Assembly (NCBI GenBank): GCA_964017235.1
Contig: OZ024929.1
Location: 112,825,793-112,889,792, forward strand
Length of the DNA: 64,000 nucleotides
Source: Sabellastarte sp. h YS-2021
Taxonomy: Eukaryota > Annelida > Polychaeta > Sabellida > Sabellidae
Direction of reading: 5' to 3'
Positions 55,627 through 64,000 of the stretch are shown piece by piece. The notes beneath the pieces are model-generated. The model did no database searches and was not told where the DNA came from. It saw only the letters and a list, made by a program, of their open reading frames with translations. Both the position numbers and the translations under genes were made by a program. Position 1 is the stretch's first letter. Every line of letters starts with the position of its first letter.

Positions 55627-57904
55627 TATCCACCGGATAGCATCCGGTGGATACTATGGATTTGACTTCGTTACGCCTACGCTGCCGCCGCCGCAATGTG
55701 TAGAGAGATTTCACCGTTACCGCCCTAACTAAAAAAATATTATAGCTACCCTTCTCAAATTTGCAGGATATATTCATAGCCATAAAATCTTGCCTGGGAA
55801 TATTTTTGGCCTCATTTTGAAAAATGGCGTTTCTTGGCGTTTCTTTGCAGTCATGAAAAGTGCTTATATCTCCCTTATTATTGGTCCTAGAGGTTTGGGA
55901 TGGTAAACCAACCTATAGGAAATCATGGGCTGGGAATCTTTTAGTGTGGTCGGATTTGACCTTGGACCCCTCCTTCAAGGTCAAACGAGGATAGCCAAAC
56001 TTAAAAGTGCTTATAACTCGCTTATTATTGGTCCTAGAGGTTTGGGATGGTAAACCAGCCTATAGGAAATCATGGGCTGGGAATCTTTTGGTGTGGTTGG
56101 ATTTGACCTTGGACCCCTCCTTCAAGGTCAAATGAGCATAGCCAAACTTAAAAGTGCTTATAACTCGCTTATTATTGGTCCTAGAGGTTTGGGATGGTAA
56201 ACCAACCTATAGGAAATCATGGGCTGGAATTCTTTTGGTGTGGTCGGATTTGACCTTGGACCCCTCCTTCAAGGTCAAATGAGCATAGCCAAACTTAAAA
56301 GTGCTTATAAGTCACTTATTATTGGTCCTAGAGGTTTGGGATGGTAAACCAACCTATAGGAAATCATGGGCCGGGAATCTTTTGGTGTGGTCGGATTTGA
56401 ACTTGGACACCTCCTTCAAGGTCAAACGGGGATAGCCAAACTTAAAAGTGCTTATAACTCGCTTATTATTGGTCCTAGAGGTTTAGGATGGTAAACCGAC
56501 CTATAGGAAATCATGGCCTGGGAATCTTTTGGTGTGGTCGGATTTGACCTTGGACCCCTCCTTCAAGGTCAAACGAGGATAGCCAAACTTTAAAGTGCTT
56601 ATAACTCACTTATTATTGATCCTAGAGGTTTGAGATGGTAAACCAACCTATAGGAAATCATGGGCTGTGAGCCTTTTGGTGTGGTCAGATTTGACCTTGG
56701 ACCCCTCCTTCAAGGTCAAATGAGCACAGCCAAACTTAAATGTGCTTATAGCGCGCTTATTACTGGTCCTAGAGGTTTAGGATGTTAAACCAACCTATAG
56801 GAAATCATGGGCTGGGAATCTTTTTGTGTAGTCGGATTTGACCTTGGACCCCTCCTTCAAGGTCAAAAGAGCATAGCCAAACTTAAAAGTGCTTATAACT
56901 CGCTTATTATTGGTCGTAGAGGTTTAGGATGGTAAACCAACGTATAGGAAATCATGGGCTGGGAATCTTTTGGTGTGGTTGGATTTGACCTTGGACCCCT
57001 CCTTCAAGGTCAAACGAGGATAGCCAAACTTAAAAGTGCTTATAACTCGCTTATTATTGGTCCTAGAGGTTTGGGATGGAAAACCAACCTATAGGAAATC
57101 ATGGGCCGGGAATCTTTTGGTGTGGTCAGATTTGACCTTGGACCCCTCCTTCAAGGTCAAACGGGGATAGCCAAACTTAAAAGTGCTTATAACTCGCTTA
57201 TTATTGGTCCTAGAGGTTTGGGATGGTAAACCAACCTATAGGAAATCATGGGCTGGGAATCTTTTGGTGTGGTCGGATTTGACCTTGGACCCCTCCTTCA
57301 AGGTCAAACGGGGATAGCCAAACTTAAAAGTGCTTATAACTCGCTTATTATTGGTCCTAGAGGTTTGGGATGGTAAACCAACCTATAGGAAATCATGGCC
57401 TGGGAATCTTTTGGTGTGGTCGGATTTGACCTTCGACCCCTCCTTCAAGGTCAAACGAGGTTAGTACACAAAATCATGTGCTGGGAATCTATTGCTGTGG
57501 TCGGATTTGACCTTGGACCCTCCATCAAGGTCAAACAAGGCTAGCCAAACTTAAAAGTGCTTATAACTCGCTTATTATTGGTCCTAGAGCTTTGGAATGG
57601 TAAACCAAAATCTAGGAAATCATGGGCTGGGAATCTTTCTGTGTGATCGGATTTGACCTTTGGCCCCTCTTTCAAGGTCAAATGAGGATTGCCAAAATTA
57701 GTGTTTATATCTTGCTTATTCGTATTCCTAGAGGTTTGCAGTGTCACACCAACCTATAGGAAATCATGGGCTAAGAATCTTTTGATATGGTCAGATTTCA
57801 CCTTGGGCTTTTCCTTCAAGGTTAAGCGATGTTAGAATGGCTTTGGTGAGTTTTCTTCTGGTGGATACAATTTGAATCAGTTCTCCGATGCGCTAGGTCT
57901 AGTT
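55627..57904 (+). mobile_element. hairpin/tandem element (family B), intact copy
   Basis: Starts with a perfect 12-bp arm hairpin (TATCCACCGGAT / ATCCGGTGGATA, 55627-55653), then a CTACGCTGCCGCCGCCGCAA spacer, the 147-bp array and a right flank that repeats GGTGGATAC (57870-57879) and ends GGTCTAGTT (57897-57904). No transposase frame. Confidence 0.8.
55862..57560 (+). repeat. tandem array, ten steps of exactly 147 bp
   Basis: GCTTATA (or the variant GCTTATAAG) begins at 55862, 56009, 56156, 56303, 56450, 56597, 56744, 56891, 57038, 57185 and 57332, each step 147 bp. A last step of 227 bp reaches 57559 through a partly deleted unit. Each unit has TTTGACCTTG and CAAGGTCAAA as an inverted pair around GACCCCTCCTT. 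Confidence 0.95.
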
Positions 57905-58464
57905 GAATGTGTGGTTTCCTTGTTTTGTAAGTCCCTCAAAGGCAAAGTGATTATAAATTGAAGTCGTGGTTTCCTAGTGTTTTAAGGCCATCAAAGGTAT
58001 CCTTCCTTTTGAATCAAAAGAAGGCTTATTGTATCATACATTTTGTGTACCATAATATGTATACTTTTATTAAGCGTCCCGCAAGGGACGCTTGTTTGTG
58101 TATAGGAGAGCTTCCGGCTCCGCCGGCTCCGCATTTTGTTTTCCTTATAACTCTGTAACCGTTAGGCGGATTCTTTTCAAATTTGGCAGGTTTAGGCAGT
58201 AGCCTTGGGGAATTTTTTTGAATATGCTGCAGTGACATTTCAACCAATCAGAGAGGTCACATGACCAAAAATGTCTTTTTTCGATGGGGAAGCTTGTCCG
58301 GATGATAACTTGAAAGGAATTTTATCAATTCACCTGAAACTTGGCAAATACATTCATTCTATTAAAATCTGGAAATCATTAGATTTTGGCATTGATTGGT
58401 CAAGAAATGGCCGAGTAATTAATGATTAATTAATCATTACGAATTTTCCAAATAAGGAAAACAC

Positions 58465-59565
58465 AAAAATGCTTATATCTCGAAAACCGTGCTAGATAGA
58501 GCGATTTCGACGAAATTTTTGACCCACAGGGTATCTCTGCGGAGTAGTTTTCCCAATTTTCAAAAAATTTTTGTCTCGCCCAAAATGGCGGCCATTTTGA
58601 ATTTTCGAAATTTTCGCAAAAATTGCAAAACACAAAAATGCTTATATCTCAAAAACCGTGCTAGATAGAGCAATTTCGACAAAATTTTTGAGGCGCAGGA
58701 TATCTCTGCGGAGTACATTTCCCAATTTTCAAAAAATTTTTCTCTCGCCAAAAATGGCGGCCATTTTTAATTTTCGAAATTTTCGCAAAAATTGCAAAAC
58801 ACAAAAATGCTTATATCTCGAAAACCGTGCTAGTTAGAGCGATTTCGACGAAATTTTTGACCCACAGGGTGTCTCTGCGGAGTAGTTATCCCAATTTTGA
58901 AAAAATTTTTGTCTCGCCAAAAATGGCGGCCATTTTGAATTTTCGAATTTTTCACAAAAATTGCAAAACATAAAAATGCTTATATCTCGAAAACCCTGCA
59001 AGATAGAGCGATTTCGACGAAATTTTTGACCTACAGGGTACATCTGCAGAGTAGCCATGCCAATTTTCAAAAAAATTTTGTCTCGCCAAAAATGGCGGCC
59101 ATTTTGAATTTTCGAATTTTTCGCAAAAATTGCAAAACATAAAAATGCTTATATCTCGAAAACCCTGCTAGATAGAGCGATTTCGACGAAATTTTTGACC
59201 TGCAGGGTGTCTGCAGAGTAGCCATGCCAATTTTCAGACAAAAAATTTCTCGCCAAAAATGGCGGCCATTTTGAATTTTCGAATTTTTCGCAAAATTGCA
59301 AAACACAAAAATGCTTATATCTCGAAAACCGTGCTAGATAGAGTGATTTCGACGAAATTTTTGAGCCACAGGGTATCTCTGCAGAGTAGCCATGCCAATT
59401 TTCAAAAAAAATTTATCTTGCCAAAAATGGCGGCCATTTTGAATTTTCGAATTTTTGCGCAAAAATTGCAAAACACAAAAATGCTAATATTTCGAAAACC
59501 GTGCTACATAGAGCGATTTCGACGAAATTTTTTATCTTCAGGGTATCTCTGCAGAGCAGCTATCC
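58465..59565 (+). repeat. ~169-bp tandem array (family C, first core)
   Basis: Six to seven units with AATGCTTATATCTCGAAAAC, TTTCGACGAAATTTTTGA and AAAATGGCGGCCATTTT. Confidence 0.9.
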
Positions 59566-59569
59566 CAAA

Positions 59570-62500
59570 GAGCTTTCACTTGGTGAAGTTTCAGACCCAT
59601 AGCTAATTGCTCACCTACTCAAAAAGAGTAAATGCGAATTACCTCTAAAAGTATTGCAGATGGCCAATTTTTCTCAAATAACTCATTCACCTACTTTTGG
59701 CAGAGCTTTCACTTGGTGAAGTTTCAGACCCGTAGCTAATTACTCACCTACTCAAAATGAGTAAATGCTAATTATCTCAAAAACTATTGCGGATACCCAA
59801 TTTTTATCAAATAACTCATTCATGTACTTTTGGGAGAGCTTTCACATGGTGAAGTTTCAGACCCGTAGATGATTACTCACCTACTCAAAATGAGTAAATG
59901 CGAATTATCTCTTAAAAGTATTGCAGATAGCCAATTTTTCTCAAATAACTCATTCACCTACTTTTGGGAGAGCTTTCACTTGGTGAAGTTTCAGACCCAT
60001 AGCTAATTACTCACCTACTCAAAATGAGTAAATGCTAATTATCTCTAAAAGTATTGCAGATAGCCAATTTTTCTCAAATAACTCATTCACCTACTTTTGG
60101 GAGAGCTTTCACTTGGTGAAGTTTCAGACCCATAGCTAATTACTCACCTACTCAAAATGAGTAAATGCGAATTATCTCTAAAAGTATTGCAGATAGCCAA
60201 TTTTTGTCAAATTAATCATTCACCTACTTTTGGGAGAGCTTTCACTTGAAGTTTCAGACCCATAGCTAATTACTCACCTACTCAAAATGAGTAAATGCGA
60301 TTTATCTCTAAAAGTATTGCAGATAGCCAATTTTTCTCAAATAACTCATTCACCTACTTTTGGGAGAGCTTTCACTTGAAGTTTCAGACCCATAGCTAAT
60401 TACTCACCTACTCAAAATGAGTAAATGCGAATTATCTCTAAAAGTATTGCAGATAGCCAATTTTTCTCAAATTAATCATTCACCTACTTTTGGCAGAGCT
60501 TTCACTTGGTGAAGTTTCAGACCCATAGCTAATTACTCACCTACTGAAAATGAGTAAATGCGAATTATCTCTAAAAGTATTGCAGATAGCCAATTTTTCT
60601 CAAATAACTCATTCACCTACTTTTGGGAGAGCTTTCACTTGGTGAAGTTTCAGACCCATAGCTAATTACTCACCTACTCAAAATGAGTAAATGTGAATTA
60701 TCTCTAAAAGTATTGCAGATAGCCAATTTTTCTCAAATAACTCATTCACCTACTTTTGGGATAGCTTTCACTTGGTGAAGTTTCAGACCCATAGCTAATT
60801 ACTCACCTACTCAAAATGAGTAAAGGCGAATTATCTCTAAAAGTATTGCAGATAGCCAATTTTTCTCAAATTAATCATTCACCTACTTTTGGGAGAGCTT
60901 TCACTTGGTGAAGTTTCAGACCCATAGCTAATTACTCACCTACTCAAAATGAGTAAATGCGATTTATCTCTAAAAGTATTGCAGATAGCCAATTTTTCTC
61001 AAATAAATCATTCACCTACTTTTGGCAGAGCTTTCACTTGGTGAAGTTTCAGACCCATAGCTAATTACTCACCTACTCAAAATGAGTAAATGCGAATTAT
61101 CTCTAAAAGTATTGCAGATAGCCAATTTTTCTCAAATTAATCATTCACCTACTTTTGGGAGAGCTTTCACTCTGTGAAGTTTCAGACCCATAGCTAATTA
61201 CTCACCTACTCAAAATGAGTAAATACGAATTATCTCTAAAAGTATTGCAGATAGCCAATTTTTCTCAAATAACTCATTCACCTACTTTTGGGAGAGCTTT
61301 CACTTGGTGAAGTTTCAGACCCATAGCTAATTACTCACCTACTCAAAATGAGTAAATGCGAATTATCTCTAAAAGTATTGCAGATAGCCAATTTTTCTCA
61401 AATTAATCATTCACCTACTTTTGGGAGAGCTTTCACTCGGTGAAGTTTCAGACCCATAGCTAATTATTCACCTACTCAAAATGAGTAAATGTGAATTATC
61501 TCTAAAAGTATTGCAGATAGCCAATTTTTCTCAAATAACTCATTCACCTACTTTTGGGAGAGCTTTCACTCTGTGAAGTTTCAGACCCATAGCTAATTAC
61601 TCACCTACTCAAAATGAGTAAATGCGAATTATCTCTAAAAGTATTGCAGATAGCCAGTTTTTCTCAAATAACTCATTCACCTACTTTTGGGAGAGCTTTC
61701 ACTCTGTGAAGTTTCAGACCCATAGCTAATTACTCACCTACTCAAAATGAGTAAATGCGAATTATCTGTAAAAGTATTGCAGATAGCCAATTTTTCTCAA
61801 ATAACTCATTCACCTACTTTTGGGAGAGCTTTCACTTGAAGTTTCAGACCCATAGCTAATTACTCACCTACTCAAAATGAGTAAATGCGAATTATCTGTA
61901 AAAGTATTGCAGATAGCCAATTTTTCTCAAATAACTCATTCACCTACTTTTGGGAGAGCTTTCACTTGGTGAAGTTTCAGACCCATAGCTAATTACTCAC
62001 CTACTCAAAATGAGTAAATGCGAATTATCTCTAAAAGTATTGCAGATAGCCAATTTTTCTCAAATTAATCATTCACCTACTTTTGGGAGAGCTTTCACTT
62101 GGTGAAGTTTCAGACCCATAGCCAATTACTCACCTACTCAAAATGAGTAAATGCGAATTATCTCTAAAAGTATTGCAGATAGCCAATTTTTCTCAAATAA
62201 CTCATTCACCTACTTTTGGGAGAGCTTTCACTTGGTGAAGTTTCAGACCCATAGCTAATTATTCACCTACTCAAAATGAGTAAATGTGAATTATCTGTAA
62301 AAGTATTGCAGATAGCCAATTTTTCTCAAATAACTCATTCACCTACTTTTGGGAGAGCTTTCAGTCTGTGAAGTTTCAGACCCATAGCTATTTATTCACC
62401 TACTCAAAATGAGTAAATGCTAATTATCTGTAAAAGTATTGCGGATACCCAATTTTTATCAAATACTCATTCATCTACTTGTGGGAGAGCTTTCACATGG

Positions 62501-62757
62501 TGAAGTTTCAGACCCATAGCTAATTACTCACCTACTCAAAATGAGTAAATGCGAATTATCTCTAAAAGTATTGCAGATAGCCAATTTTTCTCAAATAACT
62601 CATTCACCTACTTTTGGGAGAGCTTTCACTTGGTGAAGTTTCAGACCCATAGATAATTATTCACCTACTCAAATGAGTAAATATGAATTAACTCTTAATA
62701 ATATTGCAGATAGCCAATTTTTCTCAAATAACTCATTCACCTACTTTTGGAAGAGCT
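59570..62757 (+). repeat. ~132-133-bp tandem array, about 24 units
   Basis: Same unit as 21191-22790. Several units have a 4-nt deletion (CACTTGAAGTTTC instead of CACTTGGTGAAGTTTC), and many have TCAAATTAATCATTC in place of TCAAATAACTCATTC. The last three units match the last three of the shorter copy variant for variant. Confidence 0.92.
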
Positions 62758-63334
62758 TTCACACACGAAAATGAAAAATTGTGAATATCTCGGAAAAGCT
62801 ATTTCTTCTGCTTTCATGCTCGGCAGGAGATACACGCCGCGGCAGTGGTCTTGACAAAAATTTTTGTCTCCCCAAAAATGGTGGCCATTTTGAATTTTCA
62901 AAGTTTTTGCAAAACACAAAAATGCTTATATCTCGAAAACCGTGCTATATGGAGCGAACTCAACAAAATTTTTGACCTGCTGGGTATCTCTGCAGAGTAG
63001 CCATGCCAATTTTCAAAATATTTTTGTTTCGCCAAATATAGCGGACATTTTTAATTTTTTTATTTTTTGCAAAACACAAAAATGCTTATATCTTGAAAAC
63101 CGTGCTAGATAGAGCAGACTGCGCTGACTTTGGTTGCCACAACAGTATAAGGCTAGAAACGAAGCATTTTCTTAATACTTTAGCACTCACCTTTATATCC
63201 TTTTCGGGACGCTTTGTTTTTGCTATGCAAAAACATTATCTTTTTTTTTTTGCGAGCGATCCTCTAGTTTCTTTTTCAGTTGGGAATGCACAAAGAAAAG
63301 GATTACTGGTTGTGCAAACTTTTTTCTATTTCTG

Positions 63335-63455
63335 TCATAATTTAATAAAAAATAAAAAGGGGGGAAATCAATGCCCCATTGGGAGGAATTTATAGCCTTG
63401 CGAAAAAAAGGGGGGGGATTAAATGGGGAGGAATTCAATGGGGGTGGGGAAATCA
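63335..63455 (-). repeat. inverted partner of 55142-55255
   Basis: GGGGAAATCAATGCCCC, GGAGGAATTTATAGCCTTGC and GGGGAGGAATTCAATGGGGG are the reverse complement of the left copy. Confidence 0.8.
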
Positions 63456-64000
63456 ACGTACACCGGGAATGGCATAAATAACTTTGTTGATTGATCAACA
63501 AGCAGCAAACATTACAATTCAATGCAACAAAATATATGTGTACGTATATGTATAGAGTTATTCAGTGCATGATTGATTACCTCAGTCTCTGTCTTGTAGT
63601 ACTGGTGATGAATGATGTTGATTGAATTGGTTTAATTCAGGGTTGGCAGTTTTTTCCAAGGTGGGTTTTTTCTGCCTGTTTTTTTCCAGAAAAATTAGGT
63701 TTTATCCACTTTTGGACAAAACTGAAAAAGACCCTTTCTTAGCTGAAAAATAAATAGGTTTTTTTATCCACTTTTGGACAAACCTGAAACCTTGAAAAAA
63801 ACTTTCTTAACTTTAAAGTCAAAACAAAATCAGGATTATTTCAAATTTTTTTAAAACTCACTTGGTAACATATTACAGGAAGAAAGAATATACAATATAA
63901 TAATTTTTAATTTCTGGAAAGCTATACTGCTATAAATTTATTTACTTCGCTGTCCAAGCCATGCATTTCAGTACAAAGCAAGTTAGTTTTTTCCAGTTTT
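63456..64000. other. intergenic tail of the window
   Basis: 63640-63800 has two or three copies of TATCCACTTTTGGACAAA within T-rich sequence, the start of another repeat cut by the window edge. No gene recognised. Confidence 0.4.

Larger units (their letters stand above)
58072..63269 (+). mobile_element. hairpin/tandem element (family C), long copy
   Basis: Same head (AAGCGTCCC, loop, GGGACGCTT), spacer, two-array core and tail (CGGGACGCTTTG at 63206-63217, GCGAGCGATCCTCTAGTT end) as the element at 19857-23300, with very few differences in the flanks. The 5.2-kb length against 3.4 kb is due almost wholly to more 133-bp units. Confidence 0.82.

Overview
The window is AT-rich animal nuclear DNA. 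It has long introns, GT-AG splicing, and dense interspersed and tandem repeats. The repeat types suggest a lophotrochozoan, most likely a marine mollusc: tRNA-derived SINEs with target-site duplications, CR1/L2-like and L1-like LINE fragments, a Ty3/gypsy wreck, hAT and TA-target MITEs, and pearl/Helentron-like elements with a hairpin head and a tandem-repeat core. The phylum is an inference.

Only one host gene is securely present. It is a complete single-copy-type orthologue of ubiquitin carboxyl-terminal hydrolase 5 (USP5, isopeptidase T) on the + strand. Nineteen coding exons run from the ATG at 3170 to the TGA at 41822-41824. All splice phases agree, giving a predicted 800-residue protein. 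The ZnF-UBP zinc ligands (C188, C191, C208, H221), the catalytic Cys box (C324), two UBA domains and the catalytic His box (H762) are intact. The enzyme disassembles unanchored polyubiquitin chains.

Layout. 1-2358: a minus-strand L1-like LINE fragment, a SINE 3' half, and a plus-strand 5'-truncated CR1/L2-like LINE. 2.4-3.17 kb: presumed 5' flank of USP5. 3.27-18.04 kb: intron 1, a nest of transposons. A foldback element carries MITEs. An old MITE is split by a hairpin-headed element (ten exact 146-bp repeats) and by a degraded gypsy element, itself hit by a hAT MITE with a perfect 8-bp duplication. 18.2-24.9 kb: intron 2, with one hairpin/tandem element inserted inside another. 24.9-41.8 kb: USP5 exons 3-19, with further elements in introns 8, 10, 11 and 15. 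41.8-42.6 kb: 3' UTR. 42.6-64 kb: no convincing gene, but many SINEs, MITEs and large hairpin/tandem elements, including a 147-bp array and a 5.2-kb copy of the element in intron 2.

The most striking non-genic signal is a shared architecture in at least five sequence-unrelated element families. Each has a 20-30 bp hairpin at the left end, then a tandem core with a unit of about 105-170 bp, then a right end that repeats one hairpin arm 20-60 nt before a CTAGTT-like terminus. Many cores carry the same short words (AGGTCA-type nuclear-receptor half-sites and AANATGGCGGC YY1-like words). Two arrays have strictly constant periods of 146 and 147 bp.
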